Notes under the pieces: model-generated | The model's database searches: none | The model's input: only the letters and a program-made list of their open reading frames with translations | What the model was told of the DNA's origin: nothing | In this document: positions 12,017 to 23,925 of the stretch, piece by piece | How positions within the stretch are numbered: position 1 is the stretch's first letter | Layout of the letters: each line of letters begins with the position of its first letter | NCBI GenBank assembly: GCA_033961575.1 | Contig: CM066732.1 | Coordinates: forward strand, 50,249,001 to 50,313,000 | Direction: 5' to 3' | DNA from: Aselliscus stoliczkanus | Taxonomy: Eukaryota > Chordata > Mammalia > Chiroptera > Hipposideridae | Length of the DNA: 64,000 nt | Translations under genes and position numbers: made by a program

Positions 12017-12168
12017 GCAGTGGTTCTTAAAGTGTGATCCCCCAAAATGCGGAGTCTCAGGTGACACTCAGGTGAACTGAATCAGGAACCCGAGCGGTGG
12101 GGCCCAGACATCTGTGTTTGAATGAGGGCCACAGAGCCTGATGCATCCTCAAGTTTGAGACCCACTCC
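12017..12168 (+). mobile_element. MER5-like hAT MITE
   Basis: It begins with 'cagtggttcttaaagtgtg' and ends with 'caagtttgagacccact', matching the terminal inverted repeats of MER5-type hAT-Charlie elements. Inside, 'tgaatcaggaacccgagc' and 'ggggcccagacatctgtgtt' match the known interior. About 150 bp, non-autonomous. Confidence 0.8.
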
Positions 12169-13469
12169 TGAGAGTGACTCCACAGCTAGAGCCCAAAGGG
12201 ACACAGAGGGTTAAGTCATCACAAGGGTGGACAGAGGGTCTTTCTGAATGTAGGCCTTTCTCAGCAGGGGTACGTACAACCATAGTGGGCACCTGGACTG
12301 CCACCTGGCTGGCTGCCCCTTAACCAGCTCCGTTTAGCAAAGCAGGAGGCCCGCATACTGGGGGACGGCTGACCGCGCCACACAAATACGCAGCCGCTCT
12401 ATTGGTTCCCACTTTACAGGTGCGGCACGAAATTATTCGCCCAAAGTCACACCAGTGGAAGAAACAGCCTTCGAGTACGGGGTCTGTGGGGCCTCGCCAT
12501 GGAGTTTCTTGCCTACCCCATGCCCTTGAATGAAACACACTGATAAACTCTTAGGGACTCACCTGGTTTGGGGTGCAAAGGGATTGCTGGGAACCAGTGA
12601 CGTGACTTTTGGAGCTCACATCCTACTAAGCATGGCCTACTCTCTCCAGCATGATGAAGAAACTCCGTCTGCAGCACGCAGGGAGCTCAGTGGTCTCTTC
12701 GGGAAAATGCCTGGTTATTTACAGTATTTATACATACAGCACACAGAATATGCTATTGTGGAGTATAACAACTGCTTGGGGAGTATTTGCAGTGAAATAT
12801 TTACTTGGGAGAACAGGAACCATGTCTAACGATAAAAAAAAAATCGTCGGCGCATCTGGGTGAACATTATTTAGCTGCAAGTGTTTGCTTAGATATTTTT
12901 AATATACATTTATGCACTTTAAATTTATTTTATTGGGTGAAATAAGGACTTTGGGGAGCCGAGCTGGGGCTGAGAGTTTGAAATGTTCTGGGCAAACGGA
13001 TGCAGCCTCTGGTATGGATGGTCTCCCAGCTGCTTTCGTGTGACGGATTATCCTGATGTCCTTTGTTTTATTGTAGTGCAAAAGTAATGGGTCTGCCTGG
13101 AACATTTTGCTGACAGATGAGAGCCTTGGTCTGTCACTGAAATCCCAGGAATTTAAAGGGAAATACGTAGCAATTCACCTGGGCTCCCACTTATTGCCTG
13201 CAGTAAAGGGGCGCACAGGGGGATTGACTGGCTTTTATTTTCACTTGCAGAGAAGAGATTTCATCTATGTTTCTGCAGAGACCGAACGTGCAGACAGGCA
13301 GGTGAACGTCTGCAGCCATCTCACCAGCACATTAATCAGATTTCCTGCTTTTCTTGTAAAAGATCACTTTACTCAGACAGGTTCTCTCGCAGCTTATGTG
13401 TGGGACATTTGTAGGGAAGATACGAGGCAAAGACCCTGGATGGAGAACCTTCTTCTGCTATGTTTTTAT
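12169..13469. other. unique noncoding stretch
   Basis: No gene or confident repeat is recognised. An A-run is at 12833-12842. The AT-rich part at 12700-12960 could be old repeat or conserved sequence; I cannot tell without alignment. Confidence 0.45.
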
Positions 13470-13790
13470 ATTTTGACTTTTTATTTTTAAATGAGTATAG
13501 ACCTGCAGGAAGTTGCAAAAATAGTACAGAAAATTCCCATGTACCCTTCCCCAAGCGTCCCCCAATGTTAACATCTGACATAACGGTGATACATTATAAA
13601 ACCTGAAAATTGGTAGTTACCACACTAATAACTAGAACACTGGCTTTGTTGAGTGTCACCAGTTTTATACGTGTGTGTGAGTGTGTGTATGAGTGTGTGT
13701 GTGTGTGTATGTATGTATGTGTATTCTGTAAAATGTTATTGCATACACAGATTACCTGCCTTTTTCAATCATTAAATAATAGCAATAATC
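13470..13790 (-). mobile_element. L1M-type 3' UTR fragment
   Basis: Antisense L1 landmarks are 'gttgcaaaaatagtacag', 'ttcccatgtaccctt', 'aatgttaacatctgac' and, after a TG-rich tract, 'acacagattacctgcc'. The TG tract at 13671-13722 sits inside the element. Confidence 0.7.
13671..13722. repeat. (TG)n imperfect microsatellite
   Basis: TG units interrupted by GA and TA steps, ending in three 'tatg' units. Confidence 0.9.
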
Positions 13791-14139
13791 ACAATGTTGA
13801 GTATAGCTTTTAGACGATTAAAATAGTAAAATATAAATATTTTGTACCTTTTATCCCGTCTTTATGGTCACTTGTGTACTCTGATACCATGAGGACCTGA
13901 GGCTTCTGGGCCCTTACTCTCCAGAAGGAGGTGAGATGTGACCAGGAGGAAACATATAGTTGAGTCATTATGGCTCGAATGAAAACCAGTGAATCTTGTT
14001 CTCCTCCACATCTGGGCCCGTGGAAGGTCACACCTCCCCTCCCTCTTGAAGTTACCTGTTCACCCAGGTCACTACATAACCTCCAAGATGATTTAAATCC
14101 CTACATAATATTTCATTTGTTTACTTTAAAAAAATTCAC

Positions 14140-14215
14140 CTATTCATTTGTTGGACAAACAGTTCCTGGGGCCTGGTTGGGCCCTGGGAACACCATGGTC
14201 AGGGCGATGCCCTCA
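14140..14215 (-). mobile_element. L2-like 3' fragment
   Basis: 'tattcatttgttggacaaac', then 'tgggccctgggaacacc' resembles the antisense L2 terminus ('cattcaacaaatattt... caggcactgt'). Weak. Confidence 0.3.
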
Positions 14216-15774
14216 GCAGACCCACTTCTGTCTTGTGGGATGTTGGGGTCAGGAGCCACAGACCCTCAGGCTCCCACCCCGCCTCTTCCCCCCAAGGCGC
14301 TGTGGGGAAGGGTGGCTCACGACCCTTGTACTTTGAACGGACCTGCTTGTATGTTGGAGTTTCCAGGATTTAACTTGCTGCAGACAAATTGGAAACTGCT
14401 GCTTTGCTGCCTGCGGGGAGAGGCCTGTTGTCTGTATGGTTTCGATCGATGACAAGGTGAGTGTAATAAGCAGACCGCCTCTCCTCCTCAGGGAGCTCGC
14501 TGATTCATGGCGCCGCATCCCAGCTTCCCCTCCAGCTCAGTGCACTCGCTGGGCCTGGCCATTTATCTTTGACAAAATCTGCCCCTGAAGCTTTCCCCAA
14601 ACTCCGGTGCAGCCCACAAGTTCCAGACACGTGACTGGGGCAGCCTCATCGGGGTACATGAAGGGGTCCATGTTTAGAAAATGCCAGCATTTACGGGGTG
14701 AGAACAGGACACACTATAAGGCACGTTTGGTGTACAACAAAGGATTTGTTGAGATCCACATGCATGAAATAAGTATAATTTGGTTTTCAGTCAACTTCTT
14801 TATCGGTGCTCTATATTTCCTTTGGACCTGGGCTCATCCTCTGCCGTCTGGTTGGCACAATGGCTGAATACCGTGCACTTCAAAGTAACGTATTCCAAAA
14901 GCTAGTATCTTGTTTGATACTTGGGAATTCAGAATGCATTGGTTAATGTTTGTTTGGTTTTGGTCCATAAGTGTCATAAGAAAAACAGTGGGTAGGTTTT
15001 TATAGAGGCCCCTCAAAGCCCTTTGGTGTGTGAGGCCCAAGGCCTCATCAGGGGTGTAAGTCTGACCTTTCCATTTCGGGGGCCAGATGGGGTCTCCACT
15101 CTCCATTCTAGTGTAAGACCAGCCCCTAAGGGAACGTTTAAATAAGTTCAGTTTGCTCTTGACTTTTTCTGCCTTCCTTGCTACGCCCATCTCCCACCTT
15201 TGAGGACCCAGCCACTGTCAGAAGTGAGCTGGAGGACCTCGTCCCACCTACCTGCTCCACAGCCACGCTCCCACCCCCTCAGGGTGTCTGCCTCAGCTAG
15301 GATGATCAGTGCTGACGCCTAAGTGGCTGGTGTCTCAGGGCTGGCCACAGATATTTACAGGAGTTGTGTTTTTTGTTGTTGTTGTTGTTTTTTTTTAGGC
15401 AGCCATTTGGTGGGTTTCCAGGTGGGCCAGCCCAGCAACACAACACAATTCAGGTGTGAATTGTAGAAGAGGAGGGCTGTGGCTAGAGAGACCTTTGTGT
15501 AGACTGCCATCCAGGGGAGTCACCCTCACTCCTACTTGTATCTAACTCCTTACCCACCTGCTCTTCTCAACCAATAGCCTCCCTGAACTTGAGTTACAAT
15601 TGGGGTCTAACGGGTGAGGAAGTTGGAGGGGGACAGCCAAGGTCACATGATACTTCTGCTGACAGCTCATTGGTCACACGACCCCATTTATCTGCAGGGG
15701 AGGCTGGGAAATGCAGTTCCTGCCTTGGGGGCCGGCTGCTCAGCATCAAGTAAGGGCAAATGACTACTGGAGAG
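14216..15774. other. unique noncoding stretch
   Basis: No gene found. A (GTT)n plus T-run microsatellite is at 15367-15398. Reading frames here are short and open in several frames at once because of GC-rich local composition. Confidence 0.45.
15367..15398. repeat. (GTT)n/T-run low-complexity tract
   Basis: Six 'gtt' units embedded between T-runs. Confidence 0.9.
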
Positions 15775-16152
15775 TGTATTCAAGTGCTCAGGCTGCCATA
15801 ACAGGTACCACAGCCAGGTGGTTTAAACCACAAATGTATTTTCTCACAGTGCCGGAGGCTAGAAGTCCGAGATCAAGGTGTCAGCAGGGCTGATTTTTTT
15901 CTGCATCGTCTCTCTTGGCTTCTCGATGCCCATCTTCTCCCTGTGCCTTCTTCCCATGGTCCGCCCTCTGTGTCCTAATCTCCTTCTGAGGATGCCAGTG
16001 CTAGTGGGTGAGGGCCCACCTATGTGATCTCATTCATGCTGAATCGCCACTTTAAAGACCCAAACTCCAATGGGCCACAGAAGTGCTGGGGATGAGGATT
16101 TCAACAGGTGGATTTGGGGTGGGGGGCAAGAGGACGGTTCAGCCCACAATAG
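15775..16152 (-). mobile_element. ERVL-MaLR solo LTR, MLT1-like
   Basis: Plus-strand text is the antisense of an MLT1 LTR: 'caggctgccataacaggtac', 'tggtttaaaccacaaatgt', 'ggaggctagaagtccgagat', 'cttctccctgtgccttc' and 'gacggttcagcccacaata'. About 380 bp; solo. Confidence 0.8.
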
Positions 16153-16194
16153 AAAGAAACTACACATCTCTGCCACAAGCTGCCATGTTGGTCA

Positions 16195-16335
16195 AATCTG
16201 CTCATTCTTGTTGCCAATTAGACTGAAGGCTCCCTGGTGGCAGCACTGATGGCTTTTGGTCTCCATTTTCCTCCATAGCATTCGATACAATGCTTCACAC
16301 ATCTGTGAATGTTTAATAAATGCAGTTGACTAAGT
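16195..16335 (+). mobile_element. L2 LINE 3' end
   Basis: 'agactgaaggctccctggtgg', 'ccatagcattcgatacaat' and 'gaatgtttaataaatgcagt' follow the order of the L2 terminus (gene-free LINE tail with the 'caataaatgtttgt' motif). Confidence 0.6.
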
Positions 16336-16479
16336 ACCAGTGACAATGATAATAATAGAAAACATTGCGGTAAGACAAAATAGGGCAGTTGTAGATAAAT
16401 ACAATTACATATCTTAGATAAAGCAAAAGTAGATTAGGAGTTGAAATAGGCAGTATTTTTTTCTTTCACTCATTTACTC

Positions 16480-17035
16480 ACTCGTTCATGTATTCATCCA
16501 TTCACTGACTTTGTCAAACAGCTGTTCCCTGGGTGCCTCTTATGGGCCATGTTTGTCACAGGTGTAGGGGATACCTTGGTGAGCAAGACTTTGTCCTTCC
16601 AGAACTTACATCTGGAGAGAAAAACAATGACAAGGAATTAACATGATAATACAAGGTTGTGATAATGGCTGTTCAAGAGACAAACAAAACAATTCGAGAA
16701 TTAGTTTGAGACTGGCATTTAGGCGTTGGGGAAGGATCCGCTGTGGAGACAGCCTTGGAGGTGAGTCCTTCCCTTGGGAAGGGCTGAGGGAAACGTAGCA
16801 GGTGGAGAGAACAGCGAGGGCAGTGGCGCTGAGCTGGGAACCGTCGTGTGTGTTTGAGGAACAGGAAGGAGGCCGGTGGGGCAGGTGGGGCCGTGGGATG
16901 GCGAGGGAGTGGGGAGAAGGGTGTGGGGGTGAAGCTGGGGTCAGTAGGCCCAGAGCATGGAGGGTCTTGAAGGCCAAAGTGCTCTAAGGAAAATGGAAGA
17001 AAAGAAGTGATGTCATCTGATTGATATGGCGGATT
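16480..17035 (-). mobile_element. L2 LINE, long fragment
   Basis: Begins with antisense terminus words ('tgtattcatccattcac', 'tgggtgcctcttatggg'). It continues through 'tgtttgaggaacaggaagg', 'ggagggtcttgaaggccaa' and 'gatgtcatctgattgatat', which are antisense L2 landmarks. About 550 bp. The GC-rich, G-run-rich interior at 16855-16935 belongs to this element. Confidence 0.7.
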
Positions 17036-17519
17036 TAGTACTGATAGTCACCTCTTACGTTGCAATATGCGAAGTGATTCCAGGGCTTTCCCTATCTTCA
17101 GTGATTTTAGTGAGTTGAATATTTTGTTCCTTGACGTGTGGAGAGGACGTAGATGGGTTACCAGTTCCAGAAAACATTTGAATACAACAGAATGTCTGCA
17201 GTGCTAGTGGTAGGCTGAGTTCAGTGAGTCTGAGGTAAGCAAAGGCCTATTAAGATCCATCTGGGTCTCAGAATTATGAGACAAACACCGACTCTTGTTG
17301 TCCAGTTAGAGATTGAGTGGAGTGTGCAAAGAGCTTGAGACAATCTTTGAATCTACTTTCCAAAAATGTACACACTGCTACAATTATAATTTTTTTTTAA
17401 TTTTCTGTATTCACATATATTTATAAAATGATTTTAAAGCATATTTCCAGACATGACTTTCTTGCTTTTGTGAGTTAAGCCCTTTTTTGTAAAAGTGCTG
17501 GAAAGAGTCCTTGTAAATG
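17036..17519. other. unique noncoding stretch
   Basis: Nothing recognised beyond an AT-rich segment and a T-run at about 17390-17397. Confidence 0.45.
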
Positions 17520-17720
17520 GAGCACTCTGTGTTTGGATGCTGGTGACTGAGAATTCACTGTGCTGTAATTAGAGAGCTGGCCATCTTGATTGGCTGCGAA
17601 GAATTATAGGAACACCAAGTAATGTTGCAACAATTATGCCCCAGCAATTAGCAACCAATAAAGCAGCAGACCTCATTGATATAGCTGTCCTACTTAGTAA
17701 AAATATTGGAAAACAAATAC
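17520..17720. promoter_or_regulatory. candidate conserved noncoding element
   Basis: An AT-rich, repeat-free block with four AATTA homeodomain-core sites at 17567, 17602, 17632 and 17646, plus 'accaataaag' nearby. The density and lack of repeat character suggest a conserved enhancer-like element. No alignment was possible, so this is inference. Confidence 0.35.
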
Positions 17721-17917
17721 CCTACGAAACAAATAACATGGAACTGGCTCTGTCAGAGGAGCAACAGTGAACTTGGCTGCAGCGGGGAGGCTAAGAGCAG
17801 CCAGGCCTGGGCTGAGAGCGAGCAGCTCCTGAGTGCAGGCTGGCTGTGTCGGCAATCAGGACACCTCGCCAACAACCCCTAATCCGGGGGCTTCTTCTGC
17901 GTGAAGCTCCAGTCTGT

Positions 17918-18085
17918 GTGTTTAACACGCACGGCAGCATTTCATCCTCACAGCGATCCACCGAGGGAGCAACGCTGTTAGCTCTGTTTCACAGATGAGG
18001 AAGCTGAGGCCCAGAGATGGCACATAAGCGGCAGAGCCTTGATTGGAAGCGGAACTTAAATTAAACCTAGACTCTGCATGCTGAA
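17918..18085 (-). mobile_element. MIR SINE
   Basis: Antisense MIR order: 'catttcatcctcacagcgat', 'tgtttcacagatgaggaag', 'ctgaggcccagagatgg', 'gcggcagagccttgattgg'. An A-run at 18133-18149 lies downstream. Confidence 0.8.
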
Positions 18086-18224
18086 AACGGGCTTGGAGCC
18101 TCTGTGATGCCTTCTGAGGACTCCACCCACCGAAAAAAAAAAAAAAAAGAAATTCCTTTGCTGTGGGCTATGATAATAGATATACGTTATTTAAAGCATG
18201 TTTAAAGGTGTGTGCTTGCCACTC

Positions 18225-18320
18225 GCATTTAGCTATTTCATGTTCAGCAACCTATACGGATGACGTAATTTCAGGGTGCAGGTGAGGAAATTGAGGCAAA
18301 GTAAGATCATTGGATGTGGC
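18225..18320 (-). mobile_element. MIR-like fragment
   Basis: 'gcaggtgaggaaattgaggc' followed by 'aaagtaagatcattgg' resembles the antisense MIR middle. Short and weak. Confidence 0.35.
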
Positions 18321-19029
18321 CAAGATTCCTGTGAATGGGGAACATTAAGTTCTGCCCTGGGCCCTTTCAATGGTCTCACTGCCCACGCACCACCAGCCAG
18401 GTGTTTTCCCTGTTGCCCACGCCTGAAACCATCTAGATCTCTCCCTCTTCACCCCCGTTTGTCATGCTCACCCTTCTCTGCGCTGGGTGCCTCAGTGCCT
18501 GCCCTCAGCCCCATTTGGTTGTGCCTTTCCCCTGACATACCCCAGGTTGGAAGAGCTGCTTTGTCCGCCCTCCTCTGAGGCCAGACCTCAGAATTCCCTT
18601 GTGGGCGCACCCCATGTCCATGCACGAAGCAGAGCGGCAGCTGGTGAGGAGCCTCATTTGTGCCACGCGTGTGGCCCTGCATGAACTATGTAAGCCTCAG
18701 TTTCCTCATCTGCAGACTGTAGGTATTGGCAGCAGCGTGTCTGGCTGTGGAGAGCCTCTGTCAGAATCGTGTCAGTGCTGTCCTTGTCTGGCAGGTGCCC
18801 TTGTATGTTGGTGACATGGTTGAGCAGTGCACAAGGGGGGCACCCGGCACATAACTGTCATTAGGATCAAGAGGCACCCCTGTCCTCCCACGCTGGCTGG
18901 TGATGCAAGGGCTGCTCTATCTAGGGGCTGAGTGGGAAGAGAGTCGGCTGTGTGAGAACAGCACGCCTGTGTTATTGTTCCTACAACCCCAGAATCCAGC
19001 ACAGCTCTTGGAAAACTACTGTAATAACT
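18321..19029. other. unique noncoding stretch
   Basis: GC-moderate sequence without a supported gene or repeat. Several overlapping short frames exist but show no domain. Confidence 0.45.
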
Positions 19030-19245
19030 AGGAGAAAAATAGTGTATGTTTCTTGAGCACATACTAATTGCTATGTACTGTGTTAAACAGCCCTGACAAA
19101 GACTCTCTGGGTAAGTCCTTTTATTTTCCCCTTTAATAGAACGAGAGAGCTGAACTTCAGAGATGTCACAGAATTTGCCTTGGATCACACAGCAGAGCCA
19201 GGATTCAAAGTGAGACTGGTCTGGCTGATAGCCCCGGACTTGAAG
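19030..19245 (-). mobile_element. MIR SINE
   Basis: 'cttgagcacatactaattgc', 'gaacttcagagatgtcac', 'ttgccttggatcacacagc' and 'agagccaggattcaaagtg' follow antisense MIR order. Confidence 0.7.
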
Positions 19246-19357
19246 CATGAAATATGCCACATCAGTAACTAGTGAAGGAATGAGAGAGGGAAGCAGGGAG
19301 GAAGAGAGTGAGTAAAGGAGAAATGAGCAGCCTCTGGAGTCCCAGCCTCGCCTAAGT

Positions 19358-19548
19358 CCTGGCTCTTAAACTTGGGCTGCACACTGGATTCATTTGGCCA
19401 ACTTAAAAAAAATAAAAAAATAACTGATGCCTGGGTCTCATCCTGAGATTTTGGTTTAATCGGTCTGGTCTGCAACCTGCTCATCAGGATTGTGAAAGCT
19501 CCCAGGGGCTCCGAGAGTGCTGGCAGGGCTGAGACCCACTGCCTTAGC
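19358..19548 (+). mobile_element. MER5-like hAT MITE, diverged
   Basis: 'ggctcttaaacttgggctgc', 'gatgcctgggtctcatcc', 'gagattttggtttaatcgg', 'gaaagctcccaggggctc' and 'gctgagacccact' follow the MER5/hAT-Charlie layout. An A-rich insertion-like tract is at 19404-19420. Confidence 0.6.
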
Positions 19549-20399
19549 TGGAGTACATTCCCGGTCCTCCAAGGTGGCCAGAGAGCACTTTTCATTAGCA
19601 CACGTGAGCAGCACCTGAGGCCTCTGAGTGGTGGCTGCAGGTGCACCGGGCTCTGACAGGGCCAGGGTATGTGCAGGGATGGACGGTGTGATTGATGTAG
19701 GGCCCGGAGGGGCAGGAGTTCAGGAAGTGGGGTTTATTACAGTCCAAATGACAAAACCTTCTGTGCTGGGCTGCATGCAGACAGTGCTCAGACCGCAGGA
19801 GGGGATCGGTGCAGTCCCTTCTGGCCAGTGTCCCCCTCACTATGGTGACAAGGCGCCTTGTGTCTGGGATTTCCTCTGCAATGACTTTTCCAGATTGCTC
19901 CAGGCAGATGCCCTGATCGGCCTGAAGGCCTGGCTCATCAGGGAATGAGCAGCTTTTCATGGGCTGGGCCTGGGGATTCCAGACCAGGCTGGGCAAACCT
20001 GGGGCTTGGCACTAGGCGGGGAAGAAAGAGCTACCTGTCCACGGGGCGTTTGAACCACCATGGGAGCTGCTGGAGTTACCTGGGCTGCACTACCAAGGGC
20101 TACAGCATTTCCTTTGATTCAGGAAGGAAAGGGATTTTCCTTTTGTGAGTTGGTCTGTATTCCTCAGGTTCATTTCCACCCTGGAACTGGAGGCTGGTCC
20201 ACACACTTCCCTGATGGCACTCCTTGGAGAATCATGCAGATGGCCTGCTCTCCATCTCTTGGTTGCCACTAGATTCATCAGCACATGGGACATCTGCCCT
20301 TTGCAAAAAGAAACAAAAAATAATCAAACAAAAATAGCCATTCTTCACACGCGGCCCAGCCGTCAACTCAGAGTGTTCTCAAAGCTCATAAGAAGAGCA
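19549..20399. other. unique noncoding stretch
   Basis: No gene or repeat that I can support; short frames only. Confidence 0.45.
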
Positions 20400-20610
20400 G
20401 CTATTTATGCCGCTTATGCCCCAGACCGTGTCTGAGTGCTTCACATTATTAGCTCATCTAATCCTCACTTGCTCACCAACTAGTAGATATTACTCCCATT
20501 TTGTAGGAAAGTAACTTGAGGTTCAAAGAGGCGAAAATAAATTGCTCAAGGTCAGAGAGCTTATGAGCAGCTCAAGTAGTATCTGGACTTGATTCTGCCG
20601 ATATTCAGGT
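20400..20610 (-). mobile_element. MIR SINE
   Basis: 'gctcatctaatcctcacttg', 'tactcccattttgtagg', 'cttgaggttcaaagaggc', 'gctcaaggtcagagagctt' and 'agtatctggacttgattct' are in antisense MIR order. Confidence 0.75.
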
Positions 20611-20726
20611 ACTCAGCCACCCAACTACATGCCTCTGCCAGCGTATAGACTCTATCTTATCTGCCTCTGATTTCTGGCCCCTGTACAGAACCTGATGCTC
20701 AGAAGACCCACAATAATGTTTGCTGA

Positions 20727-20860
20727 GTGGGTGGATGGATGGATGGATGGATGGATGGATGGATGGATGGATAATTGGATGGATGGCTGGATGGATGGAT
20801 AAAAGGATGGATGGATGGATGGATGGATGGATGGATGGATGGATGGATGGATGGATGGAC
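20727..20860. repeat. (GGAT)n tetranucleotide repeat
   Basis: About 130 bp of GGAT units with interruptions ('ataatt', 'ggct', 'aaaa') near 20770-20803. Translation of either strand gives an artefactual low-complexity frame. Confidence 0.95.
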
Positions 20861-20949
20861 CAATGAACAAATAAATGAATCCATATCCTTCTAACCTCAA
20901 TCCTTCATTTGCCAAATGGAGATTGTAAGGACAGGAGAAATGACACATA

Positions 20950-21075
20950 TGACAAAGTACTAGATTTATCAGGGTGGTCATTTTGTAAATTATATAAATG
21001 TCCAATCACTATGTTGTATACCTGAAACTAATATAATATTGTATGTCAACTGTAAGTGAAAAATAAAAAAAAGAA
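20950..21075 (+). mobile_element. L1 3' end with A-rich tail
   Basis: 'ttatcagggtggtcattttg', 'tcactatgttgtatacctg', 'aaactaatataatattgta' and 'gaaaaataaaaaaaag' form the L1 3' terminus in the same family as the 5085 copy, here in plus orientation. Strongly 5'-truncated. Confidence 0.8.
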
Positions 21076-21170
21076 TTTAAAGAGTGTGGGAACATCCTAC
21101 ATATTAATCAAAACACACAGAACATGTTGAAAGGATAAAATTTCTCATTGCAGCTATTCAAAGTTTGTTC

Positions 21171-21206
21171 GTTCATTCATTCATTCATTCATTCATTCAT
21201 TCATTT
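21171..21206. repeat. (TCAT)n tetranucleotide repeat
   Basis: About nine 'attc' units preceded by 'gttcgttc'. Confidence 0.95.
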
Positions 21207-22299
21207 ATCTACTGATCAGCCACAAAAAATAACAGTGGTAAGGTATCAGATATGAAGGTCTAGAAAGATTTCCAGATGATAAAAGGATGAAGTGAGAGGG
21301 GATTCCATCCCATAACATTCTTCTCGCTCATGTAATTCAGCGCCTGTGGAGACTGGAGAATTTGGAGTTGGGAAGGAATTTGGAGACTCCATATTCAGTG
21401 CCTTGTGCTAGAGATTAGGAGACTTCCAGGGTGACAGAGAAAGTCTGCCCGAGATTCTGGTTGGCTCCACGCTCACGCCTCTCTCCTGCCTGGCGCTGGC
21501 TTGGAGCTGGCTGAGCCTCGCCCCTCTGAGCCAAGGGGTGGCCTGGCTGCACGCCTGCTGCCAGGCCTGGCAGACCAACAAGGCGTGATGGATGGTTCCT
21601 CCACTTTTGTCATTTATTTGCCGTGTTTTTTTCCTTCCCCCAACAGAGCAGATAAGGAAGGTTTTGCTAGAGAATCATGTACCTCTTCTCTTTTTCCCCC
21701 CCGCTTTGACTAGTGAGATGCAGCTCTCATTGCTCCAGCTGCTTCTCAAGGGTAAGCAGTTTTGCATTATTTAGCACCGAAATCAGGCCCTACAGAGGCT
21801 CGGCAGAGTTCTCTCACTGTTAGTGTGCTGTGCTCTGTCCTCTTGGCTCCAAGAATAAGCTGTCTGTTCAGGCCTGAATTTCTGTCTGATTGGATTAGTT
21901 TTTTGTTTTGTTTTTTCTTTTTCGCTTATGACACTGACCAGAAGTGGAAAGTTGACAGTTCATGTCCCATTGCTTTGCAGGCAGCGTGTTGTGGCAAAAG
22001 GACAGTGTGTAGTAGGGCAGATTGTGAATCCAGGCTCTGCATATACCACACTGGCTGGAGTCCAGCAAGTTCCATCAGTGACTGAGCTTCCTTTCTGCAT
22101 CTGTGAATCTGAGATCCGGGCAGGGACTAGGGTGGGAGGCAAGAGAGCCGTGGACAGAGGCACCTATGCATGGCCCTGAAGGCGCGGGCCCCTGAGACTG
22201 CACCCTAGAGCACTCCTCTGCCTCACCGTCATCTGGGCCCTGCTCAGGACAGTTATACGATAATGACCACTCACCCTCACGTCTCAAGAGCTCTGTGTG
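21207..22299. other. unique noncoding stretch
   Basis: No gene or clear repeat. A (TTTTG)n-like tract is at about 21899-21920. Confidence 0.45.
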
Positions 22300-22490
22300 C
22301 AGTACAGCTCCATAAGGTAGGTTAGTAATTATTATTTCCCTTTTGATAGATAAGGACACTGAGCTAGAGGTTGTTACCCACCCACGAGCACACAGTTTAT
22401 AAGTGGTGGAGCCAAGATTTCCACTCAGCAGTCTGACACTTAGTAGATACTTAAATAAATGCTCAGTAGTGTTTCATGTTATGGTTGTTA
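22300..22490 (-). mobile_element. MIR SINE
   Basis: 'aattattatttcccttttga', 'gataaggacactgagct', 'gagcacacagtttataag' and 'ggagccaagatttccactc' follow antisense MIR order. Confidence 0.7.
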
Positions 22491-22574
22491 TTCAGGTGTG
22501 AATTCGGCAGCCACACTCCTCCCTGCAGCAGCCAGAATGTTGCTCGGGACCTCAAGAGGTGTCTGACCACCTCG

Positions 22575-22950
22575 ACCAGCCTTGGAGATGACAAATCCAT
22601 TTACAGCGCTGCCGAATGGAGTCATATTAAGTTATCCATCTCTGCCAAGCGCTACTCATTGTGAGATCTGCCCTATAATGAAGTATGATGGATTGCTTCT
22701 TTTGGCCAGAGAATAGCTTAACCTCTGACTCGAGGTGGAGGTGTGTTCTTCATGAAAAGGTGGTTAACAGCCTCTTCCACTCGTCAGAAATCCCGGCCAA
22801 GTCTGTGCAAAGTGCCAGAAGCTGTATTACATCCTCAGAGTCTGTGAAAATAAATTCCTCTCAATATATTATGGATTTAGTTCCCTGTCTGCGTTTCCAG
22901 GAATTAGGGCTGTTATTGTACAGTCTAATTTTAAATCTGGAGCTTTAGTA
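22575..22950. promoter_or_regulatory. candidate conserved noncoding element
   Basis: Repeat-free sequence of intermediate GC. The part at 22590-22690 contains 'catattaagttatccatc' and 'gccctataatgaagtatg'. I flag it because the surrounding repeats stop at its edges. Conservation itself is not demonstrated. Confidence 0.25.
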
Positions 22951-23754
22951 TTCAAAAGAACTATCTTTTTTTTTTCTTTCTTTTTTTCTCCTTCTCTTGT
23001 GCTTTTCCCCACTTCTTGTTGTGTGTGCATTCTGTAGTGGGTTTAATTGAGTTTTCCCCACAAGGATTCCATTGCAACTCCAGGGCGGCTTGAATATCCT
23101 GATAGTCAATGGAGCTTTAAAAAAGAGAGCTTTTGCAGCCGTGACTGTATTCAAACAGAATCCCTTCATTTCCATGGAGAAGCACAATATGCCCAAGTGA
23201 GGCAGTTTTATATTAACTCTGGGGGGAGGGAGGTGGACTCAGAGACTGTGAGGCTCCGTTGTCTGTGGGGGCCCTGCTGGGAGCTTGGTGGCCATGGGGG
23301 TGCTTGTTAGGTGCTGGGCCTGAGCAGGAAATCGGTGTCCAGGAGGGCCTCCCCGCTGACCTTTCCCTCTCCCGCCTCCCTCTCTGTCCTGTTTCTGCCC
23401 AGGGGTGAAGTCACTCCATATGAGACGGACGTGAACCTGAAGAAACCTTGGCTGTGGCACCTATGAGACACTGACCGTCTCTTTCCTGCCTTTCTAGGCG
23501 GGTCTGTTTTGGGGAGGGGGTCATGTGGGACTCGGAGCTGAATCCGTGTGCTTCTCGCTCTCACTCAGTATCGGGAACTGAGCTGCTTTTATTTTTCCCA
23601 TATCTTTGACATGGGAATGCTTATATCTGAGAGGGATTTCTAACTTATGATGGACATGCAAAATACACAAAAATCAAATTAAATTCAATTTAGTTTAAAA
23701 CATTCTAAAGGAGAGCCAGCCTAGTGCATGGCTGTGCTTCCGGGCTAGTGTACT
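22951..23754. other. unique noncoding stretch
   Basis: A pyrimidine tract is at 22964-23010. No gene recognised. Confidence 0.45.
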
Positions 23755-23925
23755 GCAAACCCAGCCCTGCCCACTCTTAGCTGAGTGATCTTTGGTCACT
23801 TAGAGTCTCCATTTCATCATCTCTGAAATCAGAGTAGCTACTGTGTTTATCTCAGAGACACTTGTGAATGTTTAATGAGGTGTCCTACTCAAAGCCCTTT
23901 ATGTACGCTGGCCCTTGGCTCTCAG
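23755..23925 (+). mobile_element. MIR SINE
   Basis: 'ttagctgagtgatctttggtc', 'gagtctccatttcatcatct' and 'gtgaatgtttaatgaggtgt' follow the MIR sense order. Confidence 0.65.

Noticed and set aside
13970..14452. 160-codon plus-strand frame
   Set aside because: Contains a repeat-like fragment, with other frames open in the same GC-rich stretch; no domain.
18772..19260. 162-codon minus-strand frame
   Set aside because: Overlaps a MIR and shows no domain.
20727..20860. CRISPR-like array
   Set aside because: It is a simple tetranucleotide repeat without spacers, in a mammalian genome.
20652..21005. Frame with Ile-His-Pro-Ser repeats
   Set aside because: Translation of the GGAT tandem repeat and an L1 end.
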